Assembly (NCBI GenBank): GCA_947625455.1
Contig: CANQOJ010000003.1
Location: forward strand, 1-36,453
From: an uncultured Clostridia bacterium
Lineage (GTDB): Bacteria > Bacillota > Clostridia > Oscillospirales > Ruminococcaceae
DNA: 36,453 bases
Direction of reading: 5' to 3'
Part shown: in pieces, positions 25,107-33,299 of the stretch
How the letters are laid out: each line of letters opens with the position of its first letter
Numbering within the stretch: the stretch's first letter is position 1
Notes under the pieces: model-generated
What the model was told of the DNA's origin: nothing
The model's input: only the letters and a program-made list of their open reading frames with translations
Databases searched by the model: none
Position numbers and translations under genes: made by a program

Positions 25107-25793
25107 ATGGTAGAAATGAAAAACGTCAACGTTCGCTATTCAAGCGGAGTTGACGCTCTTGTAGACGTAAATCTTCGCATAAACGACGGAGAATTTGTGT
25201 TTATAGTCGGGGAAAACGGCGCGGGAAAATCAACGCTTATGAAGCTTATGATGCGGGAAATTGTTCCGTCATCGGGAAGAGTTTTCGTAAACGGCTATAA
25301 CCTTTCAAGACTTAAAGGCAATAAAATCGCAAAATTCCGCCGTTCTATCGGCGTTGTTTTCCAGGAGTTCAGATTGATACAGGATTATACGGTATATGAA
25401 AACGTTTCGTTCGTTTTAAGAATTGCCGACCAGTCGGGAAAGTACATAAGACAAAGAGTGCCTTATGTGCTGAACTTAGTTGAACTTAACACCAAGGCAA
25501 AAAGCAGAACAAGAGAACTTTCGGGAGGCGAGCAGCAGCGCGTCGCGATTGCCCGCGCCCTTGCAAACGATCCCGGATTGCTTATAGTAGACGAGCCTAC
25601 GGGAAATCTTGATCCAAGACATTCGCTTGAACTTGTGGGATTGCTTAAGGAAATAAACCGCTGCGGTACAACGGTTATCATGATAACTCACGAACATGAA
25701 CTCGTGCAGTATTTCGGCGGCAGGATAATAAATTTCGACAAAGGCTCAATAACATTCGACAGAGTGATCGGAGGCAGCGATGAGGACGAGTAA
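25107..25793 (+). CDS. ftsE: Cell division ATP-binding protein FtsE
   Basis: This 228-residue ABC ATPase has Walker A GENGAGKST (35-43), Q-loop VVFQEFRLIQDYTV, signature LSGGEQQRVAIARA, Walker B LLIVDEPTGNLD and H-loop MITHEHEL. The family-typical Walker A is GPSGAGKS, and E-N here is a mild variant. It powers FtsX to activate peptidoglycan hydrolases at division or elongation sites. ATG 25107 is chosen because GGGGGAA (25091-25097) sits 9 nt before it. It overlaps ftsX by 14 bp. Confidence 0.96.
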   Translation: MVEMKNVNVRYSSGVDALVDVNLRINDGEFVFIVGENGAGKSTLMKLMMREIVPSSGRVFVNGYNLSRLKGNKIAKFRRSIGVVFQEFRLIQDYTVYENVSFVLRIADQSGKYIRQRVPYVLNLVELNTKAKSRTRELSGGEQQRVAIARALANDPGLLIVDEPTGNLDPRHSLELVGLLKEINRCGTTVIMITHEHELVQYFGGRIINFDKGSITFDRVIGGSDEDE

Positions 25794-26685
25794 CGTAAGC
25801 TACCTTGTTAAAAAGGGAATAACCTCTGTCTGGAAGAATTTTGTAATGTCGTTCGCGAGTTTTTGTATTCTTCTCGTAAGTCTTTTGCAGGTAAGCGTGA
25901 CTGTACTGTTTATGCTTAATGTGAATATCATTATGAATAACATTGAAAACACAAACGAGATAACGATATACGTTAAAGACGGCGCTACGCAGGAACAAAA
26001 GGACCATATACAGGACGTTCTTGAAAAGGACGAAAATCTGACGGATATTGCATATAAATCATCTGAGGAGGCTTTGGAGGAGTTTAAGGCAACTCTTGAT
26101 GATGTTGCGGTGCTGTTTGATTATCTGCCGAAAAACCCTATGCCCGAAACATTTCTGGTGAGAGTAAAAGACCTTACAAAGATAAGTTATTCGGTAGCGG
26201 CAATATCCAGCATCGACGGCGTTGACCAGGTAAAAGCCCCGTATGAATTTGCGGCGGCGCTTGTAAACATAAGAGATACGTTTTCTATCATAATCATAGC
26301 AATGCTTGTAACGCTTATTGCGGTGAGCATAGTGGTAGTTTCAAACACCATTAGAACAAGCGTTTTTGCGCGTCGCGAGGAAATTTCTATCATGAAATAT
26401 GTCGGTGCTACAAACGGTTTTATAAAACTGCCGTTTTTTGTAGAGGGTATGTTTATCGGCGTTTTGGCGGGGTGCGCGTCATTCGGACTGGCTTGGTTTA
26501 TATACAACTCTGTTTTTTCGCTGTTCAGCGCTGAAAATTTCTCGCTGTGGCAGATGTTCGGATTTTTTAATCTCATTCCGTTTAATAAAATCATGTGGGT
26601 AGTGCTTGCGGCAAACTGCGCGGCGGGTGCGCTTTTAGGCGCTGCGGGTACGGTTATAAGCACGGGGAAATACTTAAAGGTTTAA
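25780..26685 (+). CDS. ftsX: Cell division membrane protein FtsX
   Basis: This 301-residue permease-like subunit of FtsEX has membrane segment 1 at about 18-45 and an extracytoplasmic domain (about 48-165, including NEITIYVKDGATQEQKDHIQ and DYLPKNPMPETFLVRVKD). Three more segments follow (about 170-195, 215-245, 270-295), with the coupling region TSVFARREEISIMKYVGAT. The extracellular loop should contact a murein hydrolase. No PcsB/M23 hydrolase is encoded here, so the partner must lie elsewhere. GGAGG inside ftsE serves as its ribosome site. Confidence 0.96.
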   Translation: MRTSNVSYLVKKGITSVWKNFVMSFASFCILLVSLLQVSVTVLFMLNVNIIMNNIENTNEITIYVKDGATQEQKDHIQDVLEKDENLTDIAYKSSEEALEEFKATLDDVAVLFDYLPKNPMPETFLVRVKDLTKISYSVAAISSIDGVDQVKAPYEFAAALVNIRDTFSIIIIAMLVTLIAVSIVVVSNTIRTSVFARREEISIMKYVGATNGFIKLPFFVEGMFIGVLAGCASFGLAWFIYNSVFSLFSAENFSLWQMFGFFNLIPFNKIMWVVLAANCAAGALLGAAGTVISTGKYLKV

Positions 26686-26713
26686 AATGCGTTTGACAAA
26701 GTGAGGACTTTTT

Positions 26714-27916
26714 GTGAATAAAAAAATATCTTTGGGCGTTGCAATAAGCCTTATTGCGATAGGCTGCGCGGTTACGTTTGTATTGACGTGGACAGTGTCG
26801 CTTAACGTCTACAATTCAAAAATCAGCAACGTGGAACAATACGAGGGCGTTTATGAAAAAATAAGGCAGATGGACGCGGTCGTAAGAAACAACTTTATCG
26901 GCACATTTGACGACGACGCTGTTAAAAACGGCATCCTGAACGGCTATGTAGACGGTTTGAATGATGAAAACGCGGCGTATATCCTGCCAAACTCGTACTA
27001 TGAACAACAGCAGATTGAAAGCGGTGTTGTAAACGGCGCGGGATTTGAGGCTTATGACGACGGTTCGGGTTATCTTGTGGTTTCAAACGTGTACAAAAAC
27101 AGTTCCGCCGACCTTAACGGAATGCGTGCGGGGGATATAATCACCGAAATTGACGGCAGAAACGTTATGGCAATGGAAAGCGGAACGGCGCTTGACAGAA
27201 TTTCGGGCGCAATAGGCACCCAGCTTACGATTAAATATCTGCGCGACGGGGAAAGCTACACTGTAAACCTTATACGCCAGCAGGTTGAAATTGAGTCGGT
27301 AACCGAAGAAATGCTTGACGGAAAGGTCGGGTATATCCGCATTACTTCGTTCAATCAGAAAACTGCCGAGCAGTTTTCGCGCTCGCTGAATACGGTGCTT
27401 GAAAGTTCGCCTGTGGCGCTTGTTATAGATGTAAGGCAAAATTCGGGCGGTATTTATTCATCTTTAAAGCCTATGTTAAACCGTATATTGCCCGCGGCAA
27501 TCGCGGCTACCGCCGAATATCAGAACAAAACGAGAAAACCGCTTATTGAAACGGATTCCGAACAGCAGCTTGAAATACCCGTGGCAGTTTTGGTGGATTC
27601 CGGAACAGCGGCAGCAGCGGAACTTTTCGCTGTCGCGCTTAAAGACGAGGGCGGCGCAATTCTGGTAGGCACGCAGACAAGCGGAAAAGCCGATATTCTC
27701 ACGACATACGTTTTCCCTGACGGCACTGCGCTTACTATCCCTACGGCAAAGGTCATTCCGTCAAAGTCCGCGTCGTATGACGGGGTAGGGCTTACTCCCG
27801 ATTATGCGGTAGAACTTCCGTCGGGATTGTCAATTGCGTATCTTGAACATGAAGCGGACACTCAGCTTATAAAGGCGCTTGAGGTGCTTGTGCCCGATCC
27901 CGCTGAACCCGATTGA
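26714..27916 (+). CDS. S41 C-terminal-processing protease homologue with substituted catalytic serine
   Basis: This 400-residue protein has an N-terminal membrane segment (about 5-29), a PDZ domain (about 100-190; [20 protein letters not shown]) and an S41 protease domain ([29 protein letters not shown]). In CtpA/Tsp enzymes the catalytic serine is the middle one of SASASE. Here the aligned block is T298-A-A-A-A-E303, so the nucleophile is Ala300. The general-base Lys325 (TQTSGK) and Asp311 remain. It is therefore probably proteolytically dead or uses another residue. Genes of this family follow ftsEX in Bacillus (ctpB), so a regulatory or scaffold role in hydrolase control is plausible. The start is GTG 26714 after GAGGA. 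Confidence 0.88.
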   Translation: MNKKISLGVAISLIAIGCAVTFVLTWTVSLNVYNSKISNVEQYEGVYEKIRQMDAVVRNNFIGTFDDDAVKNGILNGYVDGLNDENAAYILPNSYYEQQQIESGVVNGAGFEAYDDGSGYLVVSNVYKNSSADLNGMRAGDIITEIDGRNVMAMESGTALDRISGAIGTQLTIKYLRDGESYTVNLIRQQVEIESVTEEMLDGKVGYIRITSFNQKTAEQFSRSLNTVLESSPVALVIDVRQNSGGIYSSLKPMLNRILPAAIAATAEYQNKTRKPLIETDSEQQLEIPVAVLVDSGTAAAAELFAVALKDEGGAILVGTQTSGKADILTTYVFPDGTALTIPTAKVIPSKSASYDGVGLTPDYAVELPSGLSIAYLEHEADTQLIKALEVLVPDPAEPD

Positions 27917-27954
27917 TTACAGCAATATCATATATAAACAACAGGAGGATTTTT

Positions 27955-28443
27955 ATGAACAAACCCATTACAGTACTGACGAGAAAAGGAGAGGAAAAGC
28001 TAAAGGCTGAACTTAACGAACTGCGTTCGGTAAAAAGGCGCGAGATTGCGGAGAAAATCAAAGTCGCGCTTTCATTCGGCGACCTTTCGGAAAACAGCGA
28101 GTATGACGAAGCTAAAAACGAACAGGGCATAATCGAGTCGAGAATTGCCGAAATTGAAGCAACTCTTGCACACGCGCAGGTTATCGACGACGAGGACATT
28201 TCAACAGAAAAAGTCGGCATAGGCACGACTGTAAAGATACTTGATGTTGAAATGGACGAGGAAATGGAGTTCAAGATTATCGGCACAAAAGAAGCTGATA
28301 TAAACAACGGCAGAATGTCCGACGAAAGCCCCATAGGCGCGGCAATAATGGGCAAAAAGGTCGGAGATGTGGTTGACGTTGAAGCGCCGGTTGGTATAAT
28401 CAAGTTTAAGGTTTTGGACATCAGAAAAGAAGACGAGGACTAA
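27955..28443 (+). CDS. greA: Transcription elongation factor GreA
   Basis: This 162-residue protein rescues backtracked RNA polymerase by stimulating transcript cleavage. The N-terminal antiparallel coiled coil (about 1-80) carries the acidic tip [17 protein letters not shown]. The C-terminal FKBP-like domain has [18 protein letters not shown]-like sequence (here [19 protein letters not shown]). ATG 27955 follows AGGAGG at 27943-27948; the longer frame lacks a ribosome site. It is 6 nt upstream of lysS, the common greA-lysS pairing. Confidence 0.97.
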   Translation: MNKPITVLTRKGEEKLKAELNELRSVKRREIAEKIKVALSFGDLSENSEYDEAKNEQGIIESRIAEIEATLAHAQVIDDEDISTEKVGIGTTVKILDVEMDEEMEFKIIGTKEADINNGRMSDESPIGAAIMGKKVGDVVDVEAPVGIIKFKVLDIRKEDED

Positions 28444-28449
28444 TTGTAA

Positions 28450-29964
28450 ATGACGGAAAATAACAACAACGAAGAAATTACGGAAATAACCCAAGAGGAG
28501 CTTGACGAACAGCACAGAGTGCGCCTTGAAAAGCTCAACGCACTTAAAGAAGCGGGAAATGATCCGTATAAAATAACGCAGTATCCCGTTGATATACACA
28601 ACGCCGAGATAAGAGAGCGTTTTGACGAACTTGAAAACAAGGACGTCTGCATAGCGGGGCGCATGATGACGCGCAGAAATATGGGCAAAGCGAGTTTTAT
28701 CGACATTCGCGACAGCTCCGACAGAATGCAGGTCTATGTGAGAATAGACAACGTCGGCGAAGAAGCATTTGCGGCGTTTAAAAAGTGGGATCTGGGCGAT
28801 ATTCTGGGAGTAAAGGGCTTTGTGTTTAAGACAAAGACGGGCGAAATTTCCGTACACGCAAGCGAAGTTGTCCTTTTGTCAAAGTCGCTTTTGCCCCTGC
28901 CCGAAAAATGGCACGGCTTAAAGGACAAGGAAGAACGCTATAGAAAGCGTTATCTTGACCTTATCGCAAACCCCGAAGTAAAGGATGTTTTCATAAAGCG
29001 TTCAAAGATACTGTCGGAAATAAGGAAATTCCTTGACGGTCACGGATATGTCGAGGTTGATACGCCTGTGCTTTTGCCTATAGAGATAGGCGCGTCCGCA
29101 AGACCGTTCAAGACGCACCACAACGCGCTTGATATTGATATGTACCTCAGAATTGAAACCGAATTGTATCTGAAAAGGCTTATTGTCGGCGGATTTGACA
29201 AGGTTTACGAAGTAGGCAGGATTTTCAGAAACGAGGGCATGGACGCTACTCATAATCCCGAATTTACGTCAATTGAAATGTATCAGGCTTACATCAACTA
29301 TTTTGAGATGATGGACTTAATCGAGGAGCTGTACAGAACGGTTACCCTCAATGTCTGCGGTACCGATACGGTTGAATATCAGGGAAAGCAGATAGCTGTC
29401 GGAAAACCCTGGGAGCGCCTTACCATGATAGACGCGGTGAAGAGGTATGCGGGCGTTGATTACCGCGAATGGGAAACCGACGAGCAGGCGAGGGCGTGCG
29501 CAAAGGAAAAGGGCGTTGAGGACGGCGTAAATGCAAGTTCAACAAAGGGTGATGTGCTTATTGCGTTCTTTGAGAATTTCGTCGAGGACAAGCTGATACA
29601 GCCGACGATAATCTACGATTATCCCGTTGAAAATTCACCGCTGGCAAAAAGAAAAACCGATGAACCCGCGTTTACCCAACGTTTTGAGTATTTCATAAAC
29701 GGAACGGAGTTTGGAAACGCATTCTCCGAACTCAACGATCCCATTGACCAGAAAGAGCGTTTTGTAAAGCAGGTAGCCGCAAAGCGCGCGCAGGGCGGAA
29801 ATGACGCGCAGGTCGACGACGATTTCATAACCGCGCTTGAATACGGACTTCCCCCGACTGGCGGGCTGGGATTTGGATTTGACAGACTTGTAATGCTGCT
29901 TACAAATTCCGCGAGCATTAGAGATGTGCTGTTGTTCCCGACAATGAGACCGATAAATGATTGA
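28450..29964 (+). CDS. lysS: Lysyl-tRNA synthetase, class II
   Basis: This 504-residue enzyme has an N-terminal OB-fold anticodon domain (about 60-160; VCIAGRMMTRRNMGKASFID). The class II catalytic core shows motif 2 (EVGRIFRNEGMDATHNPEF) and motif 3 (GGLGFGFDRLVMLLTN). Length and domain order are standard. It charges tRNA-Lys. Its stop overlaps the longest reading of the next gene. Confidence 0.98.
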   Translation: MTENNNNEEITEITQEELDEQHRVRLEKLNALKEAGNDPYKITQYPVDIHNAEIRERFDELENKDVCIAGRMMTRRNMGKASFIDIRDSSDRMQVYVRIDNVGEEAFAAFKKWDLGDILGVKGFVFKTKTGEISVHASEVVLLSKSLLPLPEKWHGLKDKEERYRKRYLDLIANPEVKDVFIKRSKILSEIRKFLDGHGYVEVDTPVLLPIEIGASARPFKTHHNALDIDMYLRIETELYLKRLIVGGFDKVYEVGRIFRNEGMDATHNPEFTSIEMYQAYINYFEMMDLIEELYRTVTLNVCGTDTVEYQGKQIAVGKPWERLTMIDAVKRYAGVDYREWETDEQARACAKEKGVEDGVNASSTKGDVLIAFFENFVEDKLIQPTIIYDYPVENSPLAKRKTDEPAFTQRFEYFINGTEFGNAFSELNDPIDQKERFVKQVAAKRAQGGNDAQVDDDFITALEYGLPPTGGLGFGFDRLVMLLTNSASIRDVLLFPTMRPIND

Positions 29965-30650
29965 GGATAAAGCGAAAATCGTTTGAATTTAACCGAGGGA
30001 GTGATTATATAAAGTTTGCCATTTCATACAGTTGCGGAAAGGACAGCACTTTGGCGCTCCACAAGATGTTGGAACAAGGACATGAACCCGTGTGTCTGGT
30101 CGTTATGGTAAATGAGGAAGTAGGACGTTCCTATTTTCACGGCGCTGACAGCACAATGTTAGAGCGTTATGCAAAAGCTCTGGGACTTCCTATGATAGCC
30201 TGCCCGGCGAATGGGGAAACCTATCGGACAGCATTTGAAACAGGTTTGTCGAAGTCAAAAGCAATGGGCGCTGAAGCGGTCTGTTTTGGCGATATTGATA
30301 TTGAACAAAACCGCAAATGGGAGGAAGAACGCTGTAAAGCTGTCGGATTGTTTCCTTGTTTTCCGTTATGGCAGCAGGCGCGGGAAAAGATCGTTTACGA
30401 CCTTATTCGGCTCGGCTATAAATGCCTGATTAAAAGCATTAATCGGAGCGTTTTGCCTATGGAACTCTTGGGAACATTTGTTGATGAAACGTCAATTTCA
30501 GTTATGAAATCGGCGGGTATTGATATATGTGGAGAGAATGGAGAATACCACACCCTTGCTGTTGACGGACCGGTTTTTCGGGAACCTTTGGGATTTCAAA
30601 TCGGTGATAACATCGAATTGGGAGATTATGCGATAGCAGATATTAAATAA
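29961..30650 (+). CDS. Dph6-like ATP pyrophosphatase (diphthine-ammonia-ligase family)
   Basis: This protein is an adenine-nucleotide alpha-hydrolase with the PP-loop SYSCGKDSTLALHKM, VCFGDIDIEQNRKWEEE, FPLWQQ and the C-terminal GENGEYHTLAVDGP and FREPLGF. Bacteria lack diphthamide, so the true substrate is unknown; adenylation-amidation of a small molecule is inferred. The listed start is TTG 29961, which overlaps the lysS stop and lacks a ribosome site. Family similarity begins at (M)KFAISYSCGKDS, whose first codon is ATA at 30009, placed 7 nt after GAGGGAG (29995-30001). Translation may begin at AUA. Confidence 0.85.
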   Translation: MRIKRKSFEFNRGSDYIKFAISYSCGKDSTLALHKMLEQGHEPVCLVVMVNEEVGRSYFHGADSTMLERYAKALGLPMIACPANGETYRTAFETGLSKSKAMGAEAVCFGDIDIEQNRKWEEERCKAVGLFPCFPLWQQAREKIVYDLIRLGYKCLIKSINRSVLPMELLGTFVDETSISVMKSAGIDICGENGEYHTLAVDGPVFREPLGFQIGDNIELGDYAIADIK

Positions 30651-30688
30651 TAAAGAAAGAACAACACAAAAGCAGCGAGAAAATTAAC

Positions 30689-30778
30689 GGGTGCCTTAGT
30701 TCCTTGAAAGAGGAATGAACCTTTTTGTTGCTGACAAATTCTGTGAGCATAAGTTTTGCTGTTCCAGACAATGTGCCC
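30689..30778 (+). other. Possible structured RNA or gene remnant in the gap after the Dph6-like gene
   Basis: GGGTGC (30689-30694) can close on GTGCCC (30773-30778). Inside are TTCCT-tgaaag-AGGAA (30700-30715) and a two-part stem TCTG/AGCA...TGCT/CAGA (30740-30768). It could be a branched RNA fold. A 47-codon minus-strand frame also crosses it but lacks a start signal. No internal repeat copy was found, so the status is open. Confidence 0.25.
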
Positions 30779-30795
30779 TGTTGGCAGTTGACCAT

Positions 30796-30875
30796 CTAGA
30801 GGCTAGAATTTAAGAGGCTAGAGTTTTGACGAAAGGCAAACAACCTTTCCATTCAAATTCTAACCTCTTACTTCT
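30796..30875. repeat. Inverted heptad tracts around a 22-bp repeat
   Basis: CTAGAGG/CTAGAAT/TTAAGAGG/CTAGAG (30796-30823) faces the inverse TTCTAACCTCTTACTTCT (30858-30875). The spacer carries a 22-bp sequence (30829-30850: ACGAAAGGCAAACA then ACCTTTCC) that is identical at 31647-31668 and can form a GAAAGG/CCTTTC hairpin. Confidence 0.7.
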
Positions 30876-30910
30876 AAAAGCGCAATTTAGAATTTTCAGG
30901 AGGATTAAAT

Positions 30911-31111
30911 ATGGATAATTTCGAGTATAAAGTGGTCGTATATGATACAAAAGGTTTTGGGGGCGGAATTGTTGAGTCAAATCAGCTTGAAATCCAACTC
31001 AATGCTCTTGGTCGTGACGGGTGGGAGATGGTAAGCTGTACTTCTACAAACCAAGGTTATGGTGCATCCAAAAGCGTAGTTTTTATATTCAAGCGCAAGA
31101 AGAACGGATAA
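30911..31111 (+). CDS. DUF4177 small protein
   Basis: This 66-residue protein starts MDNFEYKVVVYDTKG and contains LEIQLNALGRDGWEMVSC and a terminal VVFIFKRKKNG, the compact pattern of DUF4177. AGGAGG lies 9 nt before the ATG. Function is unknown for the family. It is the first of a run of small accessory genes. Confidence 0.82.
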   Translation: MDNFEYKVVVYDTKGFGGGIVESNQLEIQLNALGRDGWEMVSCTSTNQGYGASKSVVFIFKRKKNG

Positions 31112-31124
31112 ATTCCCGTTTGCC

Positions 31125-31217
31125 ATGCCGTCAGTAAAAACCGAATACATAAAGACCGACAAATTCAGCAGGCTTGAAAACCTGCCGAAATTGTCATTAT
31201 ATGGGAGAATGGAATGA
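31125..31217 (+). CDS. Possible 30-residue ORF or gene remnant overlapping the GNAT start
   Basis: The frame MPSVKTEYIKTDKFSRLENL...YGRME ends TGA at 31215-31217, overlapping the GNAT ATG as ATGA. Charged, protein-like composition and the coupled stop suggest either a translated leader or the tail of a lost gene. It has no clear ribosome site. Confidence 0.3.
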   Translation: MPSVKTEYIKTDKFSRLENLPKLSLYGRME

Positions 31218-31621
31218 TCAGATATGCCGATATTCAGGATTTACCTGTTTTAAAGGAGAATGACAAGCATATTTCCGAAGCTGAATTGAGGAATATCATT
31301 CCTGCAAAGAGAGTTTTTGTCATGCATAAGGACGATAACTTTACAGGGTGGCTGCGGTTTGGGTTGTTTTGGGATAATATTCCGTTTATGAATATGCTGT
31401 ATATTTTGGATAGGTATAGAAGAAAAGGGTATGGAGCGGAACTTGTTTCATTTTGGGAAAAGGAAATGGCGAAAGAAGGATATACCCGCGTTTTAACATC
31501 TACTCAGTCAGACGAACAATCTCAGTTTTTCTATCGAAAAATCGGTTATACCGAATGCGGCGCACTTTTGCTGCCGAAAGAACCGTTGGAGATGTTCTTC
31601 ATCAAGGATTTAAAGAGCTAA
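31214..31621 (+). CDS. GNAT-family N-acetyltransferase
   Basis: This 135-residue protein has the GNAT core: strand MNMLYILDRYRRKGYGAELVSFWEKE with the acetyl-CoA loop (R-R-K-G-Y-G), then RVLTSTQSDEQSQFFYRKIGYTECGALLLP. The substrate is not evident. GGGAG (31202-31206) precedes ATG 31214. Length is at the short end for GNAT. It ends in TAAATTCCCG, shared with two neighbours. Confidence 0.87.
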   Translation: MIRYADIQDLPVLKENDKHISEAELRNIIPAKRVFVMHKDDNFTGWLRFGLFWDNIPFMNMLYILDRYRRKGYGAELVSFWEKEMAKEGYTRVLTSTQSDEQSQFFYRKIGYTECGALLLPKEPLEMFFIKDLKS

Positions 31622-31646
31622 ATTCCCGCCCAGAGGCGGACTTCTT

Positions 31647-31727
31647 ACGAAAGGCAAACAACCTTTCCGCTCTTACTGCATACTGTACATTGTCCACTGT
31701 CAACTGACAACGCAACCGTCAGTTGAC
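31647..31727. repeat. 22-bp repeat, heptad tract and 10-bp inverted repeat ahead of the XRE gene
   Basis: 31647-31668 is identical to 30829-30850. CTGTACA/TTGTCCA/CTGTCAA/CTGACAA (31683-31710) are 7-nt tandem units of a different consensus from the CTAGAGG tracts. GTCAACTGAC (31699-31708) and GTCAGTTGAC (31718-31727) form a perfect 10-bp dyad with a 9-nt loop. Confidence 0.65.
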
Positions 31728-31747
31728 AAATTTCCGCGTGCGAATGG

Positions 31748-31777
31748 TTGACCTGCAACCATTGTTTTTGCTATGAT
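31748..31777 (+). promoter_or_regulatory. Promoter of the XRE gene with short dyad
   Basis: TTGACC (31748-31753), an 18-bp spacer and TATGAT (31772-31777). GGTTG-acctg-CAACC (31746-31760) overlaps the -35 and could be an autoregulatory operator. The start codon lies 31 bp downstream of the -10, behind AAAGGAGGT. Confidence 0.65.
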
Positions 31778-31808
31778 GATAATATCAAAAACAAAGGAGG
31801 TCTTGCTT

Positions 31809-32438
31809 ATGAATATAGCAGACAGGATACAATTTCTTAGAAAATCCAAAGGAGTATCGCAGGAAGAACTTGCGGAAAAGGTTGGCGTTTCCCGACAGGC
31901 AGTTTCTAAATGGGAAAGTGAACAAAGCACTCCCGAATTAGAAAACATTATTATAATGAGCGACTTTTTCGGGGTAACGACAGACTATATCCTAAGGGGT
32001 ATTGAGCCGGAGTCGAGTGATAATAAAGAGCAACAAGGCAGAAAACTTGCAGGCAATATCCTTTATATCGTTTCAACAGCAATTGTTTTTATAGGACTTT
32101 TTTGTGCTTTCTGCGGATACGGATATGCAGAACATTCAATGACGGCTGTGTGGAGTTCTATGATCATTCAGGCGGTCGGTATAGTTTGTTATGGTATCGG
32201 GAAAGTATTGTCGTCAAAAAAAGCTCCGTTTTGCGTTGATTTGCTGAATATAACAGGCGTCGCCTTTATGCCTGTTTCTATGATCACAGGATATATTTCA
32301 GAGCGTATATTACACTATGGAGGAATTACTCCTTATCCGCGAGATATTATCCATTTATTGATATTCGGCGTAGTGTTCGCTGCGCTCATAATTATTAGTT
32401 ATAATATCTTAAAAAAGAAAAGAAATTTATCACGCTGA
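31809..32438 (+). CDS. XRE-family regulator with four C-terminal membrane helices
   Basis: This 209-residue protein has an N-terminal Cro/C1-type HTH (MNIADRIQFLRKSKGVSQEE; VSRQAVSKWESEQSTPELEN; FFGVTTDYILRG). The C-terminal half has about four membrane helices: ILYIVSTAIVFIGLFCAFCG, a second around VWSSMIIQAVGIVCYGIG, a third around VAFMPVSMITGYI and a fourth around LIFGVVFAALIIIS. Such membrane-tethered XRE regulators are common in Firmicutes, and their signal is unknown. ATG 31809 is chosen for the AAAGGAGGT site 8 nt before it. Confidence 0.9.
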   Translation: MNIADRIQFLRKSKGVSQEELAEKVGVSRQAVSKWESEQSTPELENIIIMSDFFGVTTDYILRGIEPESSDNKEQQGRKLAGNILYIVSTAIVFIGLFCAFCGYGYAEHSMTAVWSSMIIQAVGIVCYGIGKVLSSKKAPFCVDLLNITGVAFMPVSMITGYISERILHYGGITPYPRDIIHLLIFGVVFAALIIISYNILKKKRNLSR

Positions 32439-32586
32439 CGGTTTGGATATCCATTTATTTGTCATCAGAAAGCGCGTGTGTTGTACAGTATTCGGTTATG
32501 GTGTATTATGCCCTTTGGGCAAAACGCTGAGGTGGACATTTTTAGAAAAGGCAATAATCAAGTCGACATTGAAAAGGAGTTACAAA

Positions 32587-33261
32587 ATGGGACTATTTGA
32601 CAAATTCAAGAAGAAACCCGATAACAGCCAAGAGAACAAAAACAATGAACTCAAAGCGTCAGGCTGGGACGCTATAACCGAATTGTGCGAAAAGGCATAT
32701 CCCGACCAGAAAAATCCTAAACATTACGGCACGGTGGTGAGCTATCGTTTTGGCGGCAACGATCCGCTTGACGGTATCAGTGTGTATGACGGCGGAGATT
32801 ATTGGCATTTTGTAACTTACGGTTTATCCGAATTGTATGAAAAAGAATCGGATATAAAAGAAATCAGCGGATATGGCATGGAGTATACTTTTAAGCTGAA
32901 AAAAGACAACTACGAAAACGAAGAAAACGAGATACGCTGTATATGCGGTATCTTACAGTCTATTGCATTACTTACATTTAACCAAGGCGAGATTTTTAAT
33001 GTTTATGAATGCTTATATACAGGACAAACGGTAGGCATAGACAGCGGGAAAAAATCCAATATTACAGGATTTATTACAGTGCCGGACGATAAATTCCCCG
33101 AAATTGCTGACACGCCAAACGGCAAAATGTGTTTCGTTGAGTTTATAGGCGTAACAGACAGCGAGTTAAAAGCAATCCGCAATAAAGAAATCAGCGAAAA
33201 GGAATTGTTTGAAAAATTGGGCAGTGATATAACGGATTATAACCGAAAAGCTGTTATATAA
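32587..33261 (+). CDS. SUFU-domain (Suppressor of fused-like) protein
   Basis: This 224-residue cytoplasmic protein has a short Lys-rich leader (MGLFDKFKKKPDN). It then shows the bacterial SUFU pattern HYGTVVSYRFGGNDPLDGIS, VYDGGDYWHFVTYGLSELYE, SGYGMEYTFKL, a central helix and PDDKFPEIADTPNGKMCFVE. In bacteria this domain is frequent in toxin-immunity and accessory loci and its biochemical role is unknown. ATG 32587 follows AAAGGAG with normal spacing. The 148 bp upstream hold an open frame (ending ...IEKELQNGTI) that could be a decayed gene tail. Confidence 0.82.
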   Translation: MGLFDKFKKKPDNSQENKNNELKASGWDAITELCEKAYPDQKNPKHYGTVVSYRFGGNDPLDGISVYDGGDYWHFVTYGLSELYEKESDIKEISGYGMEYTFKLKKDNYENEENEIRCICGILQSIALLTFNQGEIFNVYECLYTGQTVGIDSGKKSNITGFITVPDDKFPEIADTPNGKMCFVEFIGVTDSELKAIRNKEISEKELFEKLGSDITDYNRKAVI

Positions 33262-33299
33262 ATTCCCGTAACCATTTGAAAGAAATAGGAGGAATTATT

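Noticed and set aside
30651-30792. Minus-strand frame of about 47 codons (VNCQQGTLSGTAK...)
   Set aside because: No start codon with a ribosome site and no neighbour on that strand; it is probably a shadow of a repeat or RNA.
32439-32607. Open frame continuing in the XRE frame after its stop, ending IEKELQNGTI
   Set aside because: It is protein-like in its last third but has no start signal and overlaps the SUFU start; it is mentioned as a possible remnant, not called.
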